Assembly: GCA_016839405.1 (NCBI GenBank)
Contig: JAEOUJ010000282.1
Coordinates: forward strand, 1-14,564
Reading direction: 5' to 3'
DNA from: Candidatus Gerdarchaeota archaeon
GTDB lineage: Archaea > Asgardarchaeota > Heimdallarchaeia > JABLTI01
DNA: 14,564 nt
Below, piece by piece: positions 7,874 to 13,819 of the stretch. Under the pieces are notes generated by a model. That model searched no databases. It had not been told where the DNA came from and saw only the letters and a program-made list of their open reading frames with translations. Every line of letters begins with the position of its first letter. Position 1 is the stretch's first letter. A program made the translations under genes and the position numbers.

Positions 7874-8206
7874 TTACAAATCCATAATCAATGGCAATTC
7901 TTCTGCAATTTTATAATAATATATTGCTAAATCATCTTCTTCAAGCAAAGCATATACTGCACTAATACGTATCCAAGTCATTTTATTTGCTGGATCTAAT
8001 GTTGCTGCTTCATGCCAACATTTCAAAGCGCTATCAAATTGAGCTTGATAGAACAATGCTTCAGCTAACCAACACCAATATTCAGCATTAGTTCTATTCT
8101 CTTCTATTATGGCTTTTGAAAAAATTTCTGTTGCTGTATTGAAATCCCTATTTTCTAATGCTAGTTTTCCTAATTCCAAACTATTTTCAGTAATTATACT
8201 TGCCAT
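7874..8206 (-). CDS. Small three-repeat TPR protein
   Basis: 110 residues made almost entirely of three tetratricopeptide repeats: about 10-41 (LELGKLALENRDFNTATEIF), 42-75 (EYWCWLAEALFYQAQFDSAL, ending TLDPANK) and 76-108 (TWIRISAVYALLEEDDLAIY). The W/L-G/A-Y-A-P consensus positions are present, and a short helix closes the end. TPR units bind partner proteins, so this is probably a cytoplasmic scaffold or adaptor; the partner is unknown. The start ATG 8206 has only a weak GGG upstream. A TATA-like CTATAATATTAATTA lies 40-55 bases before it, which suggests its own promoter. Confidence 0.85.
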   Translation of the reverse strand: MASIITENSLELGKLALENRDFNTATEIFSKAIIEENRTNAEYWCWLAEALFYQAQFDSALKCWHEAATLDPANKMTWIRISAVYALLEEDDLAIYYYKIAEELPLIMDL

Positions 8207-8247
8207 TTTTAATTTGACCCTTTAAATTACTCGGAAATATGACTCCT

Positions 8248-8262
8248 AATTAATATTATAGG
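8248..8262 (-). promoter_or_regulatory. TATA-like box upstream of the TPR gene
   Basis: CTATAATATTAATTA on the minus strand is the best TATA match in the space between this gene and the one before it. A start of transcription about 25 bases downstream would give a leader of roughly 20 bases. Confidence 0.35.
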
Positions 8263-8343
8263 AATTTTCTTTAAAAAGAAACAACTAGGGAATGAGGTCG
8301 CTGAAAGTATTTTTTATCTTTTAAAAATTAAAGAAAGAAGTTA

Positions 8344-8366
8344 ATGTAACGTATAATACGTTACAT
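8344..8366. repeat. 23-bp near-perfect palindrome
   Basis: The arms ATGTAACGTAT (8344-8354) and ATACGTTACAT (8356-8366) are perfect reverse complements around a single central A. The palindrome sits 16 bases past the stop of the four-TM gene and about 140 bases before the TPR start. A one-base centre fits a dimeric protein-binding site better than a hairpin, although a shorter 8-bp stem with a 7-base loop could form in RNA as a terminator. Confidence 0.7.
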
Positions 8367-8381
8367 ATAGCTATTCACAGA

Positions 8382-8951
8382 CTATCTTCGTCCATAACCA
8401 TATGAATAGCCTGGTGAATAATAGTAGGAATCTTTCTTCTTACTAGTAAATGCAAGTATGAAAGTTGCTAATAAGAACAATGCGCTTATTGGAATTGGGA
8501 AGAACAATATATCTGGATCAGTTATCGCTTGTCTTTGGCCTAAGAACCAAACGATAGATTGTAATGCATCAGCTAGAAAAGCAATTACAAAAAACAATCC
8601 TGAAAGTCTTGTTTTGAAAAACGCCACTATAATTCCAATCAAAATAAATCCTATACTCACATACCATAAAATCATCATAAGCATGCCTGTTTCAAGACCA
8701 ATAACAATCTCGTTTGTAAAGGCATCATTCCATGCTTGTGGGCTAAACATAGTAGAGCCAAATGCATTTAAAAATTTGAAGAAGCCAAAACCCTGAACAT
8801 CATAGGGGCCAAATTTTGCATCAAAAAATCTACCGAATATTTCAATCGAATAAATACTTGGTTCTACACTAGTATCAGCTACATAGAACATGCTAATTGG
8901 TATAATTATGAGTGAAAGAGCTGCAAAGACAACAACAATAGCTTTACCCAA
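8382..8951 (-). CDS. Four-TM protein with Tyr/Gly-rich cytoplasmic or surface tail
   Basis: 189 residues, family not recognised. The predicted TMs are about 4-24, 88-111, 115-138 and 149-170. The first loop of about 60 residues (DTSVEPSIYSIEIFGRFF and on) is aromatic-rich. The C-terminus after KKKD is a low-complexity tail, YYYSPGYSYGYGRR. The first TM could act as an uncleaved signal anchor; no motif identifies a transporter or enzyme. The start is TTG 8951, well supported by GGTGA (8962-8958) six bases upstream. A TATA-like TTTAATATA is about 50 bases before the start. It appears monocistronic, with 208 bases free upstream and a palindrome just after its stop. Confidence 0.85.
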   Translation of the reverse strand: MGKAIVVVFAALSLIIIPISMFYVADTSVEPSIYSIEIFGRFFDAKFGPYDVQGFGFFKFLNAFGSTMFSPQAWNDAFTNEIVIGLETGMLMMILWYVSIGFILIGIIVAFFKTRLSGLFFVIAFLADALQSIVWFLGQRQAITDPDILFFPIPISALFLLATFILAFTSKKKDSYYYSPGYSYGYGRR

Positions 8952-8957
8952 TGTTTA

Positions 8958-9010
8958 TCACCATAATATTTCGTTTAATCTAAGGATTATTTCGTCATTC
9001 CTATATTAAA
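8958..9010 (-). promoter_or_regulatory. TATA-like box and Shine-Dalgarno deciding a TTG start
   Basis: GGTGA (8962-8958), exactly complementary to the archaeal anti-Shine-Dalgarno, lies six bases before TTG 8951. TTTAATATA (about 9010-9002) is the likely TATA box, giving a leader of about 25-30 bases. Confidence 0.55.
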
Positions 9011-9066
9011 TCCTTTGTTTTCGATACTTTTGTTTCAAGATTCTTTAATCTTTTCCTTTAAATTAC

Positions 9067-9078
9067 TTGGGGCCCCAA
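9067..9078. repeat. GC-core palindrome TTGGGGCCCCAA in AT-rich spacer
   Basis: A perfect 12-bp palindrome with an eight-base G/C core stands alone in a very AT-rich intergenic region, about 116-127 bases before the start of the four-TM gene and about 80 bases after the stop of the zinc-ribbon gene. It has no loop, so it is more plausibly a protein or restriction site than a terminator. Nothing else is recognised in the 8952-9159 spacer apart from the promoter of the four-TM gene. Confidence 0.6.
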
Positions 9079-9159
9079 TTTACCAGCTTTTGATTCATTG
9101 ATTTATCAGTTGTTTGTTGTTTTTCAAAGGATCTAATGATTTTTTTGGAAGGATTTACA

Positions 9160-9417
9160 TTAGAATTGTTGATGAGTTGCTATAAGTGTGTCATTTTTTT
9201 CCTGTAATTCTTCTTGTAATGTTGAACTATTAAGTTTTTCAACTTCAACAACAACAATTGTGAAATCACATATAGGACAGGTAAGCACTATTACTTCTTC
9301 TGATTTAAGGTAATAATTTTGTATAATTGGTTTATTAGTGCAATCACATTCTAAACATGAATTACCCCAAACATCTTGAACGATTTGTTCTTTATGTCCG
9401 AGTTGTTGTGTCTTCAT
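9160..9417 (-). CDS. Small zinc-ribbon protein
   Basis: 85 residues. C21-x2-C24 (SCLECDC, with an extra C26) and C47-x2-C50 (TCPICDF) are 22 residues apart, the spacing of a zinc ribbon. It is followed by a strand IVVVEVEKL and a polar helical tail (TLQEELQEKNDTLIATHQQF). There is no TM or signal. Small archaeal zinc ribbons often bind nucleic acid or other proteins, but no specific family is recognised. ATG 9417 is preceded by GTGAT five bases upstream and a TATA-like TTATATTTT, so it probably has its own promoter. Confidence 0.75.
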   Translation of the reverse strand: MKTQQLGHKEQIVQDVWGNSCLECDCTNKPIIQNYYLKSEEVIVLTCPICDFTIVVVEVEKLNSSTLQEELQEKNDTLIATHQQF

Positions 9418-9483
9418 ATTTTATCACTAAAATATAATCGCCAAAATTACATTTAAAGAACAAAAAACAAGAAATAATCGCAC

Positions 9484-9511
9484 AAAAAAAAAGATATCTG
9501 TGGTAAAAAAA
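9484..9511 (-). terminator. T-tracts after the 433-residue gene
   Basis: Read on the minus strand, two runs of T (seven and nine) follow the stop at 9524 within 40 bases. Archaeal RNA polymerase can terminate at such tracts without a hairpin. Confidence 0.35.
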
Positions 9512-9523
9512 TAATAAGAGAGA

Positions 9524-10825
9524 TTAAAAAGGTCGATAATGTCTCTCTTCAATTGTTTCTTTCTCAGAACTATAGCTTGGGCCTGGTAGTTTTCCTGTTT
9601 TAAGCAATTTTACCCATTCAATTAATTTTCTTTCTTCATCTTGATCAAATGCTTTTACTTCAAAGATAAGTAAATTAAAATGCAAACCTGCTTTTTGCCA
9701 TAGTTCATAAAGTGGAGTAATTCCATAACCAATATGTTTCTCTAATTCTTTTCGCGGATTAGAAACAAAAGCTTTCAATTGCTTCATTATATCTTCAGTA
9801 AATGAGAATTGTGATAAGAAAAACACATTATTAGATAAATCTCTTTCAGTCCAAAATGCATCTAATTTAATACCTCCTACATCGGAAATTATTTTTTCTA
9901 TCTGATCATAAGCAATTTGTTCTGTGAAAATCATAATTTTATCTAATTCTTTCCATTCAATATTATTATCTAATACCCAATGATAATTTTCTAATTTACG
10001 ACCAACTCGATTGAATAGAATAGATCTTTTTGTTAATTTTGTTGGAAAGTCACCTTTTGTAGATAAATAATGAACTATAATATGTCCAAGTATTGTTTTT
10101 GAATCATAACTTGTGGATGGTTTTTCTACTTCAAAAAGACTTGATCTATAAGGAACCGCTTCAGATAATATCCTAACAATTTTTTCAAAATCGCCAGGAG
10201 ATTTTTTATCATAGAGTTTTTTAGCCTCAACTTCCTTTGCTTCTCGGAGTTTCTTAACAGGTCCAACTTCTTCAATAAATTCTCTTGATAAAACATTTTC
10301 AATAGATGCTAACCAATCCTTTCTTCCTTCAAAATCGTGTTCTGCTCGTTTAATTGTTAGAAATTCAGCATTAAATGCATCACTAAAAATATTAGCTATT
10401 TCTTCTTCAGTTGGATATAATTCATTATTCTGTGGAAGGGTGCATTCTAACAATAAAATTTTACCTTCCAAAGCTAAGCTTTGAATGTTTGCACCAATTG
10501 CTGATTGTCTTTCTTCATGAGTTAAACTTGCTAAGATTTTTTCTGCTAGATTATCGAAAATAACTCTTTGTTCTTTCAAAAATTGTTCATTCATACGATT
10601 AGCTTCTATTAAAAACATAGGAGCTAAATTTTCTTGTGACCATAAAAGACTACCAACTAATGCTCCTTTCTTTCTAAAGGCTCGATATACTCTTGAAAGA
10701 TAATTGTCAATAATTTCCTTAATTTCCAAAAATTCACCTAGAGGTATTGTTTTTGCATTTTCATGCCAATCTGCTATACCAGCTATTACTAGAAACCATC
10801 TACGAGGTATTTGAATCTTTAACAT
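9524..10825 (-). CDS. Unrecognised soluble protein of 433 residues
   Basis: I do not recognise this family. There is no TM or signal peptide. It is mixed alpha/beta: an opening strand MLKIQIPRRWFLVIAGIADW, helical stretches about 30-110, a strand KILLLECTLP near 120, a charged Lys/Glu-rich central helix (KKLREAKEVEAKKLYDKK, about 196-215), a block HIIVHYLSTKGDFPTKLTKR, and repeated aromatic-hydrophobic strands (NNVFFLSQFSFTED; LHFNLLIFEVKAF). It has only one cysteine, no Walker motif and no metal-ligand cluster. The C-terminal ~25 residues are polar and probably disordered. The ATG at 10825 has no Shine-Dalgarno but a TATATA about 30 bases upstream, consistent with a leaderless message, with an 18-bp palindrome just behind it. 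The two-TM pilin-like gene lies upstream on the same strand, but the promoter between them argues for separate transcripts. Confidence 0.8.
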   Translation of the reverse strand: MLKIQIPRRWFLVIAGIADWHENAKTIPLGEFLEIKEIIDNYLSRVYRAFRKKGALVGSLLWSQENLAPMFLIEANRMNEQFLKEQRVIFDNLAEKILASLTHEERQSAIGANIQSLALEGKILLLECTLPQNNELYPTEEEIANIFSDAFNAEFLTIKRAEHDFEGRKDWLASIENVLSREFIEEVGPVKKLREAKEVEAKKLYDKKSPGDFEKIVRILSEAVPYRSSLFEVEKPSTSYDSKTILGHIIVHYLSTKGDFPTKLTKRSILFNRVGRKLENYHWVLDNNIEWKELDKIMIFTEQIAYDQIEKIISDVGGIKLDAFWTERDLSNNVFFLSQFSFTEDIMKQLKAFVSNPRKELEKHIGYGITPLYELWQKAGLHFNLLIFEVKAFDQDEERKLIEWVKLLKTGKLPGPSYSSEKETIEERHYRPF

Positions 10826-10852
10826 AATGTAACGCCACTTCTTGCCTTAATT

Positions 10853-10860
10853 CATATATA
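10853..10860 (-). promoter_or_regulatory. TATA box of the 433-residue gene
   Basis: TATATATG on the minus strand is centred about 30 bases before ATG 10825 and no Shine-Dalgarno follows. This fits a leaderless transcript. Confidence 0.5.
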
Positions 10861-10863
10861 CAA

Positions 10864-10881
10864 AATAATTCTAGAATTATT
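10864..10881. repeat. 18-bp perfect palindrome next to a promoter
   Basis: AATAATTCTAGAATTATT is identical to its reverse complement. It lies three bases upstream of the TATA box of the 433-residue gene, where an archaeal activator or TFB-competing repressor would bind, and 36 bases past the stop of the two-TM gene. Confidence 0.65.
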
Positions 10882-10916
10882 AATTTTATTTTGTGGGTAC
10901 AAATAATTTTTGACTA

Positions 10917-11198
10917 TCAAATATATGTGGCAATTGTTACACCCACTCCACCTGCAATTAAAGAAATAGCAATCAAAACTACTCCTTTAACTACGGTTTT
11001 TTTACCGCCTTTATCATCCCATCCTGTTGCCCACTTAACAGCTCCTACTATAGACAAAACTACACCTAAACAAAAACAAATAGCAACAAGAAATGCAATT
11101 GCATTACTCATTATTCTTTCAAAATTATTTGGCAGTTCTTGCAACTTCTCCAAAATACCATCTAAAGTGAAAAATAGAAATAGGTTTTGGAAATTCAT
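10917..11198 (-). CDS. Two-TM small protein, VirB2/TrbC/CedA1-like pilin candidate
   Basis: 93 residues: a short amphipathic N-terminal part (1-30), TM1 about 33-54 (FLVAICFCLGVVLSIVGAVK), a polar lysine/glycine turn WATGWDDKGGKKTVV, and TM2 about 71-92 (KGVVLIAISLIAGGVGVTIA). Two hydrophobic helices joined by a short charged, Gly-containing turn is the layout of VirB2/TrbC conjugative pilins and their archaeal CedA1 relatives; in many bacterial TrbC pilins the turn reads GGIQ(Y)...GG.EE..KKGK. Helix-loop-helix membrane proteins are common, so this is a hypothesis from pattern only. No ATPase, VirB4-like or VirB6-like gene is in the window. ATG 11198 has GGTGG (11207-11203) four bases upstream. 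It is divergent from the EXO5-like gene. Confidence 0.8.
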   Translation of the reverse strand: MNFQNLFLFFTLDGILEKLQELPNNFERIMSNAIAFLVAICFCLGVVLSIVGAVKWATGWDDKGGKKTVVKGVVLIAISLIAGGVGVTIATYI

Positions 11199-11259
11199 AT
11201 GACCACCAGAAAATATTCTAAATTAAGAAATAAAAAGACCACAAAAATCAATTTTAGTA

Positions 11260-11276
11260 AAATATAATAAATATTA
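11260..11276 (+). promoter_or_regulatory. TATA-like promoter of the EXO5-like gene
   Basis: AATATAATAAATATT (11261-11275) would place transcription start near 11290. That is downstream of the TTG at 11286 and just before ATG 11304, which is why the ATG is preferred as the start. Confidence 0.45.
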
Positions 11277-11303
11277 AATGCTTTATTGAATTCTTTATTA
11301 TCT

Positions 11304-12239
11304 ATGTCTGAACGCTCCAATGATTTTGACTATTCAGAAGAAAATCAGCAATTTGAAACACCATCTTTTACTAATTTGTCTGCAAGTAAAATTGCTGATC
11401 AATTTTGGTGTGAAATGCAACTTCATTTAAAACTTCAATTAGGTATGGAACCTACTGAAGAAATGATAATAGGTTCAGAAATTCATCGAAACTTAGAAGA
11501 AGAATTAGGACCAATTATAGAAGTAGTTGTTACAACGCCTGATGATAGTATTATTGCATATATACTTCAAATATACACTAAATTACTACCTTTAATTTCA
11601 AAAGGAATAACAAGAGAATTACCAGTCATTGGGAGAATAAATGAAATACCAGTTTTAGGAATAATAGATCAAATTGAGATTGAAGAATTTGAAAATCAGA
11701 AATCGCTATTAATAAGTGATTATAAAACTAGAAAATCAAAAAAAGCACCTTCATTTGAACAAAAAAGAAGAAATCGAATCCAAATGCAGGTTTATTGGTA
11801 TTTGCTTAATGATTTATTAAATGGAAAATTCACCTCTCAAATGTTTAAAGAATATTTTGAAATTAAGGATTTAAAACCTTCACAAGAGCTATTAGATCAA
11901 TTACCTGATGAACATAAAGATTTGTTCAAGCAATTAACTCCACTAGAGCTTTTAGATAAAGTCTTTGAAATGTATAAAGTTCTCCCAAAACTATCAAATG
12001 AACTTAGAGCAATATATCTTTATCAAGAGGATCAATCAATTGTGTTTGCTGATAGATCATATTACCATGAAGAAAGTTTTGAAGTAGACATGGAATGGGC
12101 TATGGATTATTGGGCTGGAAACAGAATTCCTAATGAATGCTCTCAAAATTGGATGTGTAACTTCTGTCAATTTACAGATAATTGTTCATATTTTCTAAAA
12201 CGATTTCTCGCTGATAAAGAAAAGAGAAAAAAGAAATGA
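11304..12239 (+). CDS. EXO5/Dem1-like PD-(D/E)XK exonuclease with Fe-S cluster
   Basis: Predicted single-strand DNA exonuclease of the EXO5 (exonuclease V, Dem1) group, related to Cas4 and AddB nucleases. From ATG 11304 (311 residues): C36 in FWCEMQLHLKL, the first Fe-S cysteine in the family's WCE context; H61 in GSEIHRNLE; D122 in VLGIIDQIE; D139-x-K141 in LLISDYKTRKSKKAP, followed by EQKRRNRIQMQVYWYLL with Q162; and C279, C285-x2-C288-x5-C294 (CSQNWMCNFCQFTDNC), completing four ligands for a [4Fe-4S] cluster. The sequence around DYKTRKSKKAPS...QMQVYWYLL closely follows the EXO5 hallmark (KTRR..P...Q). A longer frame begins at TTG 11286, but the TATA position favours ATG 11304. No cas genes are nearby. 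In eukaryotes EXO5 acts in nuclear crosslink repair or mitochondrial DNA maintenance; here a role in DNA repair is inferred. Confidence 0.85.
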   Translation: MSERSNDFDYSEENQQFETPSFTNLSASKIADQFWCEMQLHLKLQLGMEPTEEMIIGSEIHRNLEEELGPIIEVVVTTPDDSIIAYILQIYTKLLPLISKGITRELPVIGRINEIPVLGIIDQIEIEEFENQKSLLISDYKTRKSKKAPSFEQKRRNRIQMQVYWYLLNDLLNGKFTSQMFKEYFEIKDLKPSQELLDQLPDEHKDLFKQLTPLELLDKVFEMYKVLPKLSNELRAIYLYQEDQSIVFADRSYYHEESFEVDMEWAMDYWAGNRIPNECSQNWMCNFCQFTDNCSYFLKRFLADKEKRKKK

Positions 12240-12686
12240 TTACCTTTCTTGAATATATTTTTGACGTTTCTTTAGATTTTTCAATAATTCTGTTTTAATA
12301 GATGTACGAATCAATTCAGAATCGATCAATCCGACAACAATTAATGAATTTTCTTTTTCTACAACTGCTAATCTATTAACGTTTGTTTGAGCCATTAAAT
12401 CATCAGCTTCAGCAAGAGTAGCAGTTTTAGAAATAGTAATTACTGGTCTAATCATGAATTCTTTTGCTTCAGTATCAGGTGAAACCATTCCACCTTCTTT
12501 TAGGATTAAACGTAAAACATCTCTCTCTGTAATTATTCCTACAACCTCACCAATGCTTGTTACAAAAACACAACCCTTGTTAGATTGTAGAAGAACTTTT
12601 GCTACAATAGTAATGGGATCATTTTCATCAACCATAGCAGGTGGAACCATAACTACTTCAATTAGAGATTTTGTTGTTAAAGACAT
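12240..12686 (-). CDS. Two-CBS-domain protein
   Basis: About 148 residues that form a single Bateman module. CBS1 covers about 10-65 (VPPAMVDENDPITIVAKVLL; GEVVGIITERDVLRLILK). CBS2 covers about 75-130 (MIRPVITISKTATLAEADDL; VNRLAVVEKE; VVGLIDSELI). CBS pairs bind adenosyl ligands such as AMP, ATP or SAM and tune partner proteins; there is no catalytic domain here, so it is a stand-alone sensor or regulator of unknown target. The open frame starts at GTG 12695, but GAGTGA lies just before ATG 12686, so I prefer the ATG. Its stop codon abuts the stop of the EXO5-like gene with no base between them. It is divergent from the rhodanese gene. Confidence 0.88.
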   Translation of the reverse strand: MSLTTKSLIEVVMVPPAMVDENDPITIVAKVLLQSNKGCVFVTSIGEVVGIITERDVLRLILKEGGMVSPDTEAKEFMIRPVITISKTATLAEADDLMAQTNVNRLAVVEKENSLIVVGLIDSELIRTSIKTELLKNLKKRQKYIQER

Positions 12687-12794
12687 AGTTTTCACTCTCT
12701 TTTGTATTAATCTAGATTAGTATTCTTATAGATATCTACAACCACATTATTTTTAATTTTTAAGCTTTAGTTATTAATAATAGAAATCATTATT

Positions 12795-12808
12795 ACTTAA
12801 AATTAATA
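12795..12808 (+). promoter_or_regulatory. TATA-like box of the rhodanese gene
   Basis: ACTTAAAATTAATA lies 30-43 bases before ATG 12838 in the divergent spacer. No strong Shine-Dalgarno follows (only GGGAT), so a short-leader transcript is likely. Confidence 0.35.
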
Positions 12809-12837
12809 GTTCCAAAAGCTAATTATGGGATTATATT

Positions 12838-13362
12838 ATGATGAAAATTAGTTTGAAAAGGAAGATTTTGTTTATTTTTTGTTTAAGTTGTGTTCTATTA
12901 TTTAATAATATAAATGAAATTTCAGCATATGATTATGAAGACATTTCTGTTAAAGAAGCAAAAAATCGTATTGATGCTAATCCAGAAATATTCATTCTAG
13001 ATGTTCGTTGGGCATCAGAATTCAATGATGGTCACATTCAAGGAGCTGTGAATATTAATGTGAATTTTATATTTTCTAATGTAGATAAACTCCCAACAGA
13101 AAAAAATACTGAAATAATTGTTTATTGTGATAATGGTTTAAGATCTAGAGATGGAGCTGAAAAATTAATCATATTAGATTATACAAATGTATCTAATATG
13201 AAGGAGGGATTTAATGATTGGAGAAAAAGTGGTTATCCTTATATCGTTGGTACAAATACTATTCCTACTTCAGATGAAGTGCATATAAATAAAATAGCTA
13301 TTATTTTTATGGTTGGTTATATGTTAATTCTTTTACTAAGAGAACAAAAGAAAAATCTTTGA
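12838..13362 (+). CDS. Exported, membrane-anchored rhodanese-domain protein
   Basis: 174 residues: a signal peptide (about 1-30; basic MMKISLKRK, then hydrophobic FIFCLSCVLLF, ending ISA), a single rhodanese domain (about 35-138), and a C-terminal TM (about 151-167, IAIIFMVGYMLILLL) with a basic cytosolic tail REQKKNL. Rhodanese marks: FILDVRWASEFNDGHIQGAVNI (the DVR..EF..GHI..A.NI pattern) and the active-site loop C97-D-N-G-L-R-S, a normal six-residue CxxGxRS loop, so persulfide transfer should be possible. The domain faces outside the cell, attached by the C-terminal anchor. The sulfur donor and acceptor are unknown; a role in handling extracellular sulfide or thiols is speculation. No sulfur-metabolism gene is adjacent. 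It is followed by a hairpin and T-tract. Confidence 0.9.
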   Translation: MMKISLKRKILFIFCLSCVLLFNNINEISAYDYEDISVKEAKNRIDANPEIFILDVRWASEFNDGHIQGAVNINVNFIFSNVDKLPTEKNTEIIVYCDNGLRSRDGAEKLIILDYTNVSNMKEGFNDWRKSGYPYIVGTNTIPTSDEVHINKIAIIFMVGYMLILLLREQKKNL

Positions 13363-13366
13363 AATG

Positions 13367-13387
13367 AACTTTCTATGTAAGTTTTTT
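13367..13387 (+). terminator. Short hairpin and T6 tract after the rhodanese gene
   Basis: The 5-bp arms AACTT and AAGTT with a 7-base loop run directly into TTTTTT. They begin right after the stop at 13362, as expected for a terminator. Confidence 0.45.
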
Positions 13388-13486
13388 CAATTAATTTGTT
13401 ATTTTTAAACAAAATTTGTTATTGAATTTTGAGAATGAACATTCAATATTTTTGGTTGAATAATGCAAAACAGGTGATAGGAATAA

Positions 13487-13795
13487 ATGTTTGTTACAGA
13501 AAATAAGGGTTTAATTAATTTGAAATTAACAATTCATAGAATGACAAATCATAAATTAATTTTTGAACTTTATTCGATAAGAATTACGAATAGTAATTGT
13601 ATACCTAAAGATGATAATAATTGTAATCATTGTAATATTACACAATGTTATAGATATTTAACTTATGAAGAAATGATTACTGATGAACTAATTAATAGGG
13701 GATTATTTGAGTTTGCATTAAAAACATGTCATAAAAAGTCAAAATTAATTTATAAAGATCTTAGAGATAAAGAGCTTATTCTCTATTATAGTTAA
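13487..13795 (+). CDS. Small Cys-cluster protein upstream of a Ski2-like helicase
   Basis: 102 residues, family not recognised. An N-terminal strand pair (INLKLTIHRM; LIFELYSIRITNSN) is followed by C38-x7-C46-x2-C49-x4-C54 (CIPKDDNNCNHCNITQC), a compact Cys4 cluster that could bind zinc or Fe-S, then a helical part with a fifth cysteine, C81. It is charged overall and has no TM. ATG 13487 has GGTGAT (13473-13478) eight bases upstream, a good archaeal Shine-Dalgarno. Only 24 bases separate its stop from the helicase start, which has its own Shine-Dalgarno, so the two are probably one operon and may act together on nucleic acid. Confidence 0.82.
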   Translation: MFVTENKGLINLKLTIHRMTNHKLIFELYSIRITNSNCIPKDDNNCNHCNITQCYRYLTYEEMITDELINRGLFEFALKTCHKKSKLIYKDLRDKELILYYS

Positions 13796-13819
13796 AAATA
13801 GAATTGGAGAAATTAAAAA

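Noticed and set aside
9063..9175. Open stretch of about 38 codons after the zinc-ribbon gene, in a shifted frame
   Set aside because: The only normal start gives an 11-residue peptide (MNQKLVNWGPK) with no ribosome site. A frameshifted tail of the zinc-ribbon gene is possible but unsupported.
10891..11202. Plus-strand frame of about 100 codons over the pilin-like gene
   Set aside because: It is the complement of two TM helices, giving a Thr/Pro-rich pseudo-protein. The minus frame has the Shine-Dalgarno and sensible topology.
11304..12239. Cas4 of a CRISPR-Cas system
   Set aside because: The EXO5-type core motif fits better, and there is no cas1/cas2 gene or CRISPR array anywhere in the window.
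13415..13465. Several ATTGAAT/ATTCAAT copies before the Cys-cluster gene
   Set aside because: The 6-7 base AT-rich matches are expected at this composition and have no regular spacing.
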